Assembly: GCF_051401765.1 (NCBI RefSeq)
Contig: NW_027480449.1
Coordinates: forward strand, 3,472,001 to 3,536,000
DNA: 64,000 bases
Origin: Calliopsis andreniformis
Taxonomy: Eukaryota > Arthropoda > Insecta > Hymenoptera > Andrenidae
Direction of reading: 5' to 3'
Both the position numbers and the translations under genes were made by a program. Shown piece after piece: positions 39,686-52,689 of this stretch (position 1 is its first letter; each line of letters begins with the position of its first letter). Below the pieces are notes generated by a model. That model made no database searches, had not been told where the DNA came from, and worked only from the letters and a program-made list of their open reading frames with translations.

Positions 39686-42600
39686 GGACGAGGACTGACG
39701 GTTGAGTATTGATGTTTGAGGTCTGAAGATTGAGGATTGAGGATTGAGAATTGAGGATTGAGGATTGAGGATTGAAGATTGAGGATTGGGTATTGAGGAT
39801 TGAAGAATGAGGACTGAGGATGTAGGATTGAGGATCGATGTTTGAAGATTGAGTATTGAGGATTGAAAGTTGAGGATTGAGGATAGCGGATTGAGGATTG
39901 AGGATTGAGGATTCAGGATTGAGGATTGCGGATTGAAGATTGCGGATTGAGGATTGATGATTGAAGATTGCGGATTGAGGATTGAGTGTTGAGGATTGAG
40001 GAAGAGGACTGACGGTTGAGGATTGATGTTTGAGGTCTGAGGATTGATGATTGACGATTGAGAATTGGGGATTGAGGATTGAGGATTGAAGATTGAGGAT
40101 TGGGTATTGACGATTGAAGAACGAGGATTGAGGATTGAGGATTGAGGATTGAGGATTGAGGATTGAAGATTGAGTATTGAGGTTGAAGATTGAGGATTGA
40201 GGACTGAGGATTGAGGATTGAGTATTGAGGATTGAGGATTGAGGATTGAAGATTGAGTATTGAGGATTGAAGATTGAGGATTGTGGATTGAAGATTGAGT
40301 ATTGAGGAATGAAGATTGAGGATTGAGGATTGAGGATTGAGGATTGAGAAATGACGATGAGGTGTGAGGGTTGAGGGTTGAGGTTTGAGGACTGAGGACT
40401 GAGGATTGAGGAATGAGAATTGAGGGTTGAGGATTGAGGATTGAGGATTGACGATTTTGGATTGGGTATTGAGGATTGAACATTTAGTATTGAGGATTGA
40501 GGATCGAGGATTGAAGTTTGAGGATTCTAGATTGATTATTGATGATTGAAGATTGAGGATTGAGGATTGAGGGTTGTGGATTGAGGACGAGGACTGACGG
40601 TTGAGTATTGATGTTTGAGGTCTGAAGATTGAGGATTGAGGATTGAGAATTGAGGATTGAGGATTGAGGATTGAAGATTGAGGATTGGGTATTGAGGATT
40701 GAAGAATGAGGACTGAGGATGTAGGATTGAGGATCGATGTTTGAAGATTGAGTATTGAGGATTGAAAGTTGAGGATTGAGGATAGCGGATTGAGGATTGG
40801 GGATTGAGGATTCAGGATTGAGGATTGAGGATTGATGATTGAGGATTGAGGATTGATGATTAAAGATTGAGTGTTGAGGATTGAAGATTGAGGATTGATG
40901 ATTGAGGATTGAGGATTGAGGATTGAGGCTTGAGGATTGAGTATTGAAGGTTGAGGATTGATGATTGAGGATTGAGGATTGAGGATTGAGGATTGAGTAT
41001 TGAGGACTGAGGATTGAAGATTGAGGATTGAGGATTGAGGATTAAAGATTGAGTATTGAGGATTGAAGATTGAGAATCGAGGATTGAGGATTGAACATTG
41101 AGGACTGAGTGTTGAGGGTTGAGTGATGAGAATTGATGTTTGTGGATAGAGATTTGAAGATTGCAGAATGAGTAATGTGTATTGAAAACTGTGAATTGAG
41201 GATATTCTATTGAGGATTGAGGATTGTCACCTGATTCTTGAGGACTGTGGGCTGAAGATTAAGAATTCAGGATTGAGGATTCAGAATTGAGGTTTGAGGA
41301 CTGAGGATTGAGGATTGAGGATTGAAGATTGAGTATTGAGGATTGAAGATTGAGGATTGAGGATTGAGGATTGAGGATTGAGGATTGAATATTGAGGATT
41401 GGGTATTGACGATTGAAGAATGAGGATTGAGGATTGAGGATTGAGGATAGAGGATAGAGGATTGAAGATTGAGTATTGAGGATTGAAGATTGACGATTGG
41501 GGATTGTGGATTGAAGATTGAGTATTGAACATTGAGGACTGAGTGTTGAGGGTTCAGTGATGAGAATTGATGTTTGTGGATTGAGGTTTGAAGATTGCAG
41601 ATACAGTATTGAGTATTGAAAACTGTAAATTGAGGATATTCTATTGAGGATTGAGGATTGTCAACTGATTGTTGAGGACTGAGGTCTGAAGATTGAGGAT
41701 TCAGGATTGAGGATTCAGAATTGAGATTTTAGGACTGAGGATTGAGGATTGAAGAATGATTATTGAGGATTGAGGGTTGAGAATTGAGGATTGAGGATTG
41801 AGGAATGAAGATTGAGGATTGGGTAATGAGGATTGAAGAATGAGGATTGAGGATTGAGGATTGAGGATTGAGGATTGAAGATTGAGTATTGAGGATTGAA
41901 GATTGAGGATTGAGGATTGAAGATTGAGTATTGAGGATTGAAGATTGAGGATTGAGGACTGAGGATTGAGGATTGAGTATTGAGGATTGAGGATTGAGTA
42001 TTAAAGGTTGAGTATTGAGGATTGAAGATTGAAGACTGTGGATTGAAGATTGAGTATTGAGGATTGAAGATTGAGGATTAAGGATTGAGGATTGAGAATT
42101 GACGATGAGGGCTGAGGGTTGAGGATTGAGGTTTGAGGACTGAGGACTGAGGATTGAGGATTGAGAATTGAGGACTGAGGATTGAGGATTGAGGATTGAG
42201 GATTGAGGGTTGTGGATTGAGGACGAGGACTGAGGGTTGAGGATTGAGGTTTGAGGACAGAGGATTGAGGATTGAGGATTGAGAATTGATAATTGAGGAT
42301 TGAGGGTTGAGGATTGAGGATTGAGTATTGAGGATTGAGGATAAGGGCTGAGGTTTGAGGTTTGAGGTCTAAGGACTGACGACTGAGGATTGAGGATTGA
42401 GGATTGAGGATTGAGGATTGAGAATTGAGGATTGGAGATTGAGGATTTGGTATTGAGGATTGAAGAATGAGGATTGAGGATTGAGGGTTGAGGATTGAGG
42501 ATTGAGTATTGAAGATTGAGTATTGAGTATTGAAGATTGACGATTGAGGTTTGTGGATTGAAGATTGAGTATTGAACATTGACGACTGAGTGTTGAGGGT

Positions 42601-45600
42601 TCAGTGATGAGAATTGATGTTTGTGGATAGAGGTTTGAAAATTGCAGATTGAGTATTGAGTACTGAAAACTGTGAATAGATGATATACTATTGAGGATTG
42701 AGAATTGACAACTGATTGTTGAGGACTTAGGTCTGAAGATTGAGGATTCTGGATTGAGGGTTCAGGATTGAGGTTTGAGGACTGAGGATTGAGGATTGGG
42801 TATTGCGGATTGAGCATTGAGGATTGAGGATTGAGGATTGAGGACTGAGGGTTGAGGACTGAAGATTGAATATTGATGATTGAAGATTGAGGATTGAGGA
42901 TTGAGGGCTGTGGATTGAGGACGAGGACTGAGGGTTGAGTATTGATGTTTGAGAACTGAGGACTGAGGAGTGAGGATTGAGAATTGAGGATTGAGGATTG
43001 AGGATTCAAGATTGAGGATTGGGTATTGAGGATTGGAGAATGAGGATTGAGGATTGAGGATTGAGGATTGAGGATTGAGGACTGAAGATTGAGTATTGAG
43101 GGTTGAAGACTGAGGATTGAGCAATGAGGATTGAGGATTGAGGATTGAGGATTGAGGATTGAGGATTGAAGATTGAGTATTGAGGATTGAATGTTGAGGA
43201 TTGTGGATTGAGGATTGAGGATTGAGGATTGAAGATTAAGGACTGGGGATTGAGGGTTGACGATTGAGTATTGAGTATTGAGGATTAAGAATTGAGGATT
43301 GAGGATTGAGTATTGAAGGTTCAGTATTGAGGATTGAAGATTGAGGATTGAGGATTGAGGATTGAGGATTGACTATGAGGGCTGAGGGTTGAGGATTGAG
43401 GTTTGAGGACTGAGGACTGAGGATTGAGGACTGAGAATTGAGGATTCATGATTGAGGATTGAAGATTGAGGATTGGGTATTGAGGATTGAAGAATGAGGA
43501 TTGAGGATTGAGGATTGAGGATTGAGGATTGAAGATTGAGGATTGAGGATTGAAGATTGAGGATTGAAGGTTGAGGATTGGGGACTGAGTGTTGAGGGTT
43601 GAGTGATGAGAATTGATGTTTGTGGATAGAGATTTGAAGATTGCAGATTGAGTATTGCGTATGGAAAACTCTGAACTGAGGATATTCTATTGAGGATTGA
43701 GGGTTGACAACTGATTGTTGAGGACTGAGGGCTGAAGATTGAGGTTTCAGGATTGAGGATTCAGGATTGTGGTTTGAGGACTGAGGATTGAGGTTTGAGG
43801 ATTGAGGATTGAGGATTGAGGATTGAAGATTGAGGATTGAGGATTGAGGATTGAACATTGAGGATTGAGGATTGAGGATTGAGGATTGAGGATTGAGGAT
43901 TGAGGATTGAGGACTGAAGATTGAATATTGATGATTGAAGGTTGAGGGTTGTGGATTGAGGACGAGGTCTGATGGTTGAGGATTGATGTTTGAGGTCTGA
44001 GGATTGAGGATTGAGGATTGAGAATTGAGGACTGAGAATTGAGGATTCATGATTGAGGATTGAAGATTGAGGATTGGGTATTGAGGATTGAAGAATGAGG
44101 ATTGAGGATTGAGGATTGAGGATTGAGGATTGAAGATTGACTATTGAGGATTGAGGATTGAAGGTTGAGGATTGGGGATTGAGGATTGAGGATTGAGGAT
44201 TGAAGATTGAGGATTGAGGATTGAGGATTGAGGATTGAGGACTGAAGATTGAATATTGATGATTGAAGGTTGAGGGTTGTGGATTGAGGACGAGGTCTGA
44301 TGGTTGAGGATTGATGTTTGAGGTCTGAGGATTGAGGATTGAGGATTGAGAATTGAGGATTGAGAATTGAGGATTCATGATTGAGGATTGAAGATTGAGG
44401 ATTGGGTATTGAGGATTGAAGAATGAGGATTGAGGATTGAGGATTGAGGATTGAGGATTGAAGATTGACTATTGAGGATTGAGGATTGATGGTTGAGGAT
44501 TGGGGATTGAGGATTGAGGATTGAGGATTGAAGATTAAGGATTGAGGACTGAGGATTGTGGATTGAGGATTGAAGATTGAGGATTGGCGATTGAGGATTG
44601 AGTATTGAGGATTAAGGATTGAGGATTGAGGATTGAGGATTGAAGATTGAGGATTGGGGACTGAGAGCTGAGGGTTGAGTGATGAGAATTGATGTTTGTG
44701 GATAGAGATTTAAAGATTGCAGATTGAGTATTGAGTATTGAAAACTGTGAATTGATGATATTCTATTGAGGATTGAGAATTGACAACTGATTGTTGAGGA
44801 CTTAGGTCTGAAGATTGAGGATTCAGGATTGAGGATTCAGGATTGAGGTTTGAGGACTGAGGATTGAGGATTGGGTATTGCGGATTGAGCATTGAGGATT
44901 GAGGATTGAGGATTGAGGATTGAGGACTGAGTGTTGAGGACTGAAGATTGAATATTGATGATTGAAGATTGAGGATTGAGGATTGAGGTCTGTGGATTGA
45001 GGACGAGGACTGAGGGTTGAGTATTGATGTTTGAGGTCTGAGGATTGAGGATTGAGGATTGAGAATTGAGGATTGAGGATTGAGGATTCAAGATTGAGGA
45101 TTGGGTATTGAGGATTGAAGAATGAGGATTGAGGATTGAGAATTGAGTATTGAGGACTGAAGATTGAGCATTGAGGGTTGAAGATTGAGGATTGAGGAAT
45201 GAGGATTGAGGATCGAGTATTGAGGATTGAGGATTGAGGATTGAAGATTGAGTATTGAGGATTGAATATTGAGGATTGTGGATTGAGGATTGAGGATTGA
45301 GGATTGAAGATTAAGGATTGGGGATTGAGGATTGACGATTGAGGATTGAGTATTGAGGATTAAGAATTGAGGATTGAGGATTGAGGATTGAAGATTCAGT
45401 ATTGAGGATTGAAGATTGAGGATTGAGGATTGAGGATTGAGGATTGACTATGAGGGCTGAGGGTTGAGGATTGAGGTTTGAGGTCTGAGGACTGAGGATT
45501 GAGGATTGAGAATTGAGGATTCAGGATTGAGGATTGAAGATTGAGGATTGGGTATTGAGGATTGAAGAATGAGGATTGAGGATTGAGGATTGAGGATTGA

Positions 45601-48600
45601 GGATTGAAGATTGAGGATTGAGGATTGAGGATGGAGGATTGAAGATTGAGTATTGAGGATTGAAGATTGAGGATTGAGGATTTAGGACTGAGGATTGAGG
45701 ATTGTAGATTGAGGATTGGGGACTGAGTGTTGAGGGTTGAGTGATGAGAATTGATGTTTGTGGATAGAGATTTGAAGATTGCAGATTGAGTATTGCGTAT
45801 GGAAAACTCCGAACTTAGGATATTCTATTGAGGATTGAGGATTGATAACTGATTGTTGAGGACAGGGCGCTGAAGATTGAGGATTCAGGATTGAGGATTC
45901 AGGATTGTGGTTTGAGGACTGAGGATTGAGGATTGAGGATTGAGGATTGAGGATTGAAGATTGAGGATTGAAGATTGAGGATTGGGTATTGAGGACTGAA
46001 CATTGAGGATTGAGGATTGTCGATTGATGATTGAGGATTGAGGATTGAAGATTGAATATTGATGATAGAAGATTGAGGATTGAGGATTGAGGATTGAGGA
46101 TTGACGATTGAGGACTGAGTATTGAGGATTGAGAATTGAGGAATGAGGATTGAGAATTGAAGATTCAGTATTGAGGATTGAAGATTGAGTATTGAGAATT
46201 GAGGATTGAGGATTGACTATGAGGGCTGAGAGTTGAGGATTGCGGTTTGAGGACTGAGGACTGAGGATTGAGGATTGAAGAATGAGGATTGAGGATTGGG
46301 GACTGAGGATTGAGGATTGAAGATTGAGGATTAAGGATTGAAGATTGAGGATTGAAGATTGAGTATTGAGGATTGAAGATTGAGGATTGGGGATTGAGGA
46401 TTGAGGATTGAGGATTGAAGATTGTGGATTGGGGACTGAGTGTTGAGGGTTGAGTGATGAGAATTGATGTTTGTGGATAGAGATTTGAAGATTGCAGATT
46501 GATTATTGCGTATGGAAAGCTCTGAACTGAGGATATTCTATTGAGGATAGAGGATTGACAACTGATTGTTGAGGACTGAGGGCTGAAGATTGAGGTTTCA
46601 GGATTGAGGATTCAGGATTGTGGTTTGAGGACTGAGCGTTGAGGTTTGAGGATTGAGGTTTGAGGATTGAAGATTGAGGATTGAAGATTGATAATTGAGG
46701 ATTGAGGATTGAACATTGAGGATTGAGGATTGAGGATTGAACATTGAGGATTGAGGATTGAAGATTGAATATTGATGATTGAGGGTTGAGGATTGAGGAT
46801 TGAGGGTTGTGGATTGAGGACGAGGTCTGATGGTTGAGTATTGATGTTTGAGGTCTGAGGAATGAGGATTGAGGATTGAGAATTGAGGATTGAGGATTGA
46901 GGATTGACGATTGAGGATTGAGGACTGAGGATTGATGATTGAGGATTGATGATTGAGTATTGAGGATTGAAAATTGACTATTGACGATTGAGGATTGAGG
47001 ATTGAGGATTGAAGATTGAGGATTGGGGATTGAGGATTGACGATTGAGGATTGAGTAGTGACGATTGAGGATTGACGATTGAGGATTGAAGATTGAGGAT
47101 TGAGGACTGTGGATTGAACATTGAGGACTGAGTGTTGAGGGTTGAAGATTGAGGATTGAGGATTGAGGATTGAAGATTGAGGATTGAGGATAAGGGCTGA
47201 GGGTTGAGGATTGAGGTTTAAGGACTGAGGACTGAGGATTGAGGATTGAGAATTGAGGATTGAGGATTGAGGATTGAAGATTGAGGATTGGGTATTGAGG
47301 ATTGAAGGATGAGGATTGAGGATTGAGGATTGAGGATTGAGGATTGAGGATTGGATATTGAGTATTGAGGTTTGAAGACTGAGCATTGATGATTGAGGAT
47401 TGAGGATTGAGGATTGAGGATTGAGTATTGGGGATTGAGGATTGAGGATTGAGGATTGAGGATTGAGGATTATAGATTGAGTATTGAGGATTGAAGATTG
47501 AGAATTGAGGATTGAGGATTGAACATTGAGGACTGAGTGTTGAGGGTTGAGTGATGAGAATTGATGTTTGTGGATAGTGATTTGAAGATTGCAGATTGAG
47601 TATTGAGTATTGAAAACTGTGAATTGAGGATATTCTATTAAGGATTGAGGATTGTCACCTGATTGTTGAGGACTGAGGGCTGAAGATTGAGGATTCAGGA
47701 TAGAGGATTCAGAATTGAGGTTTGAGGACTGAGGATTGAGGATTGAGGATTGAAGATTGAGTATTGAGGATTGAAGATTGAGGATTGAGGATTGAGTATT
47801 GAGGATTGAGAATGAGGGCTGAGGGCTGAGGATTGAGGTTTAAGGACTGAGGACTGAGGATTGAGGATTGAGATTTGAGGACTGAGGATTGAGGATTGAA
47901 GATTGAGGATTGGGTATTGAGGAATGAAGGATGAGGATTGAGGATTGAGGATTGAGGATTGAGGATTGAAGATTGAATATTGAGGTTTGAAGACTGACGA
48001 TTGAGGGTTGAGGATTGAGGATTGAGGATTGAGGATTGAGGGTTGAGGATTGAGGATTGAGAATTGAGGATTGAGGATTGAGGATTGAAGATTGAGGATT
48101 GGGTATTGAGGGTTGAGGATTGAGGATTTAAGATTGAGAATTGAGGATTGAAGATTGAGAATTGAGGATTGAGGATTGAACATTGAGGACTGAGTGTTGA
48201 GTGTTGAGTGATGAGAATTGATGTTTGTGGATAGAGATTTGAAGATTGCAGATTGAGTATTGAGTATTGAAAACTGTGAATTGAGGATATTCTATTGAGG
48301 ATTGAGGATTGTCACCTGATTGTTCAGGACTGAGGGCTGGAGATTGAGGATTCAGGATCGAGGATTCAGAATTGAGGTTTGAGGACTGAGGATTGAGGGT
48401 TGAGGATTGAGGATTGAAGATTGAGTATTGAGGATTGAAGATTGAGGATTGAGGATTGAACATTGAGGATTGAGGATTGAGTATTGAACATTGAGGATTG
48501 AGGATTGAAGATTGAATATTGATGATTCAAGGTTGAGGATTGAGGATTGAGGGTTGTGGATTGAGGACGATGTCTGATGGTTGAGTATTGATGTTTGAGG

Positions 48601-48854
48601 TCTGAGGAATGAGGATTGAGGATTGAGAATTGAGGATTGAGGATTGAGGATTGACGATTGAGGATTGAGGACTGACGATTGATGATTGAGGATTGAAGAT
48701 TGAGTATTGAGGATTGAAGATTGACTATTGAGGATTGAGGATTGAGGATTGAGGATTGAAGACTGAGGATTGGGGATTGAGGATTGACGATTGAGGATTG
48801 AGTAATGACGATTGAGGATTGAGGATTGAGGATTGAAGATTGAGGATTGAGGAC
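39686..48854 (+). repeat. Segmental copy C (about 9.2 kb, more diverged, right end lost)
   Basis: C aligns with B from about 27.47 kb to 36.05 kb. The offset changes stepwise: about 12219-12226, then 12109-12157, then 12052, then 12862, then 12806 from about 46.5 kb. Cores are at 41203, 41637, 42684 (TATACTA), 43683, 44759, 45821, 46534, 47631 and 48288. C has the counterparts of both subunits that A lacks (cores 44759 and 46534). The 262-residue frame at 46598-47386 differs from its B counterpart at roughly ten residues, so C is older or less homogenised than the A/B pair. Confidence 0.82.
43773..44428 (+). repeat. Local tandem duplication of 328 bp in copy C
   Basis: GAATATTGATG at 43923 recurs at 44251, and GATTCATG at 44044 recurs at 44372, both at +328. 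Each copy contains one M2 module reading GACGAGGTCTGATGG. 328 is one short of a multiple of 7, as expected when the unit holds one 6-base element. The edges are approximate. Confidence 0.7.
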
Positions 48855-49355
48855 TGTGGATTGAATATTGAGGACTTAGTGTTGAGGGTTGAGTGATGGG
48901 AATTGATGTTTGTGGATTGAGATTTGAAGATTGAAGAATGGGAATTGAGTATTGAAAACTGTGAATTGAGGATATTCTATTGAGGATTGAGGATTGACAA
49001 TTGATTGTTGAGGACTGAGTGCTGAAGATTGAGGATTCAGGATTGAGGATTCGGGATTGAGGTTTGAGGACAGAGGATTGAGTGTTGAGTATTGAGTGTT
49101 GAGGATTGATGTTTGAGGATTGAGATTTGATTATTGAATTTGTGGATTGAGTATTGAACCATGAGAATTCAGGATATTCTATTGAGTATTGAGAATTGAG
49201 TATTGATGGTTGAGTATTGAGGATTGATGGTTGAGGGTTGTGTGTTGAATATTGAGGATTGAGGATTGAGGATTGAGGACTGAAGATTGAGGATTGAAGA
49301 TTTAGTATTGACGATTGAAGATTTAGGATTTAGGATTCAGTGTTGAGGATTGAGG
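47114..49355 (+). repeat. Source or sister of a 2.24-kb duplication (offset 10866)
   Basis: Cores at 47631, 48288, 48973 and 49175 are matched at 58497, 59154, 59839 and 60041. Homology starts near GAACATTGAGG (47116 and 57982) and ends at 49355, where this copy reads GAGGACGAGG and the other GAGGATAAGG. It spans the end of segment C and the start of the distal block. Confidence 0.8.
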
Positions 49356-50240
49356 ACGAGGACTGACGGTTGAGGATTGATGTTTGAGGTCTGAGGATTG
49401 AGGATTGAGGATTGAGAATTGGGGATTGAGGATTGAGGATTGAAGATTGAGGATTGGGTATTGAGGATTGTAGAATGAGGATTGAGGATTGAGGATTGAG
49501 GATTGAGGATTGAAGATTGAGTATTGAGGATTGAAGATTTAGGATTGAGGATTGAGGATTGAACATTGAGGACTGAGTGTTGAGGGTTGAGTGATGAGAA
49601 TTGATGTTTGTGGATTGAGATTTGAAGATTCAAGAATGGGGATTGAGTATTGAAAACTGTTAATTGAGGATATTCTATTGAGGATTGAGGATTGACAATT
49701 GATTGTTGAGGACTGAGGGCTGAAGATTGAGGATTCAGGATTGAGGATTCGGGATTGAGGTTTGAGGACTGAGGATTGAGTGTTGAGTATTGAGTGTTGA
49801 GGATTGATGTTTGAGGATTGAGATTTGATTATTGAATTTGTGGATTGAGTATTGAACCATGAGAATTCAGGATATTCTATTGAGTATTGAGAATTGAGTA
49901 TTGAGGATTGATGGTTGAGGGTTGTGTGTTGAATATTGAGGATTGAGGATTGAGGATTGAAGACTGAAGATTGAGGATTGAAGATTTAGTATTGACGATT
50001 GAAGATTGAGGATTTAGGATTGAGTGTTGAGGATTGAGGACGAGGACTGACGGTTGGGGATTGATGCTTGAGGTCTGAGGATTGAGGATTGAGGACTGAG
50101 AATTGGGGATTGAGGATTGAAGATTGAGGATTGGTTATTGAGGATTGAAGAATGAGGACTGAGGGTTGAGGATTGAGGATTGAGGATTGAAGATTGAGTA
50201 TTGAGGATTGAATATTGCGGATTGAGGACTGAGGATTGAG
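48870..50240 (+). repeat. Tandem pair of a 698-bp unit carrying M1 and M4
   Basis: The M1 core at 48973 and M4 core at 49175 recur at 49671 and 49873, both at +698. The second copy is 21 bases (three heptamers) shorter just after the M4 module. Both copies end in the phrase TTTAGTATTGACG and an M2 module. Confidence 0.75.
49104..49250 (+). repeat. M4 module, representative copy (M1 relative with ACCATG and EcoRI site)
   Basis: A second module type around the same core heptamer. The upstream side has ATTTGATTATTG and TTGAACCATGAG, then GAATTC (49165-49170), then the core at 49175. The downstream side has TTGATGG repeats and GGTTGTGTGTTG. Full or partial copies are seen near 1.5, 3.1, 5.4, 23.5, 36.7, 49.1, 49.8 and 60.0 kb. 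Some copies have lost the GAATTC string (3.1 and 5.4 kb read GGATTC). Confidence 0.75.
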
Positions 50241-52689
50241 GATTGAGGATTGAGGATTGCGGGTCGAGGATTGAAGATTGAAGATTGAAGATTGAGGATT
50301 GAGGACTGAGGATTAAGGATTGAGTATTGAGGATTGAAGATTGAGGATTGATGATTGAGGATTGAGGATTGAGTATTAAGGATTGAGAATTGAGGATTGA
50401 GGTTTGAAGATTGAGGACTGAGTGTTGAGGGTTGAAGATTGAGGATTGAGGATTGAGCATTGAGGATTGAGGATTGAGGATGAGGGCTGAGGGTTGAGGA
50501 TTGAGGTTTAAGGACTGAGGACCGAGGATTGAGGATTGAGAATTGAGGATTGAGGATTGAGGATTGAAGGTTGAGGATTGGGTATTGAGGATTGAAGGAT
50601 GAGGATTGAGGATTGAGGATTGAGGATTGAGGATTGAGGATTGGATATTGTGTATTGAGGTTTGAAGACTGAGGATTGAGGGTTGAGGATTGAGGATTGA
50701 GGATTGAGGTTTGAGGATTGATGATTGAGTATTGAGGATTGAAGATTGAGGATTGAGGATTGAGGATTGAGGATTGATGATTGAGGATTGGGGACTGAGT
50801 GTTGAGGTTTGAGTGATGAGAATTGATGTTTGTGGATAGAGATTTAAAGATTACAGATTCAGTATTGAGTACTGAAAACTGTGAATTGATGATATTCTAT
50901 TGAGTATTGAGAATTGACAACTGACTGTTTTGGACTGAGGTCTGAAGATTGAGGATTCAGGATTGAGGATTGAGGATTGAAGATTGAATATTGAGGTGTG
51001 AAGACTGACGATTGAGGGTTGAGGATTGAGGATTGAGAATTGAGGATTGAGGATTGAGGGTTGAACATTGAGGACTGAGTGTTGAGTGTTGAGTGATGAG
51101 AATTGATGTTTGTGGATAGAGATTTGAAGATTGCAGATTGAGTATTGAGTATTGAAAACTGTGAACTGAGGAAGTTCTATTGAGGATTGAGGATTGTCAC
51201 CTGATTGTTCAGGACTGAGGGCTGGAGATTGAGGATTCAGGATCGAGGATTCAGAATTGAGGTTTGAGGACTGAGGATTGAGGATTGAGGATTGAGGATT
51301 GAAGATTGAGTATTCAGGATTGAAGATTGAGGATTGAGGATTGAGGGTTGAGGATTGAGGATTGAAGATTGAGGATTGGGGACTGAGTGTTGAGGGTTGA
51401 GTGATGAGAATTGATGTTTGTGGATAGAGATTTGAAGATTGCAGACTGAGTATTGCGTATTGAAAGCTCTGAACTGAGGATATTCTAGTGAGGATTGAGG
51501 ATTGACATCTGATTGTTGAGGACTGAGGGCTGAAGGTTGAGGATTCAGGATTGAGGATTCAGGATTGTGGTTTGAGGACTGAGGATTGAGGATTGAGGAT
51601 TGAGGATTGAGGATTGAGGATTGAGGATTGAAGGTTGAGGACTGGGTATCGAGGATTGAACATTGAGGATTGAGGATTGAGGATTGAGGATTGAGGATTG
51701 AGTATTGAAGGTTGAATATTGACGATTGAAGATTGAGGATTTAGGATTGAGTGTTGAGGATTCAGGACGAGGACTGACGGTTGAGGATTGATGTTTGAGG
51801 TCTGAGGATTGAGGATTGAGGATTGAGAATTGGGGATTGAGGATTGAGGATTTAGGATTGATGATTGAGGATTGAAGATTGAGGACAGAGTATTGAAAAC
51901 TGAGAATTGAAGATATTCTATTGAGGATTGAAAATTGAGGATTGAGGATTGAGGATTGAGGATTGAAGATTGAGGATTGGGTATTGAGGATTGAAGGATG
52001 AGGATTGAGGATTGAGGATTGAGGATTGAGGATTGAGGATTGGAGATTGAGTATTGAGGTTTGAAGACTGAGCATTGATGATTGAGGATTGAGGATTGAG
52101 GATTGAGGATTGAGTATTGGGGATTGAGGATTGAGGATTGAGGATTGAGGATTGAGGATTATAGATTGAGTATTGAGGATTGAAGATTGAGAATTGAGGA
52201 TTGAGGATTGAACATTGAGGACTGAGTGTTGAGGGTTGAGTGATGAGAATTGATGTTTGTGGATAGTGATTTGAAGATTGCAGATTGAGTATTGAGTATT
52301 GAAATCTGTGAATTGAGGATATTCTATTAAGGATTGAGGATTGTCACCTGATTGTTGAGGACTGAGGGCTGAAGATTGAGGATTCAGGATTGAGGATTCA
52401 GAATTGAGGTTTGAGGACTGAGGATTGAGGATTGAGGATTGAGGATTGAAGATTGAGTATTGAGGATTGAAGATTGAGGATTGAGGATTGAGTATTGAGG
52501 ATTGAGAATGAGGGCTGAGGGCTGAGGATTGGGGTTTAAGGACTGAGGACTGAGGATTGAGGATTGAGATTTGAGGACTGAGGATTGAGGATTGAAGATT
52601 GAGGATTGAGGATTGAGGATTGAAGATTGAGTATTGAGGATTGAAGATTGAGGATTGAGGATTGAAGGCTGAGGATTGAGGATTGCAGA

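Noticed and set aside
49104..49250. ACCATG in M4 as a start codon with favourable eukaryotic context
   Set aside because: On the + strand the frame meets a TGA within a few codons, as everywhere in this array, so no product is possible.
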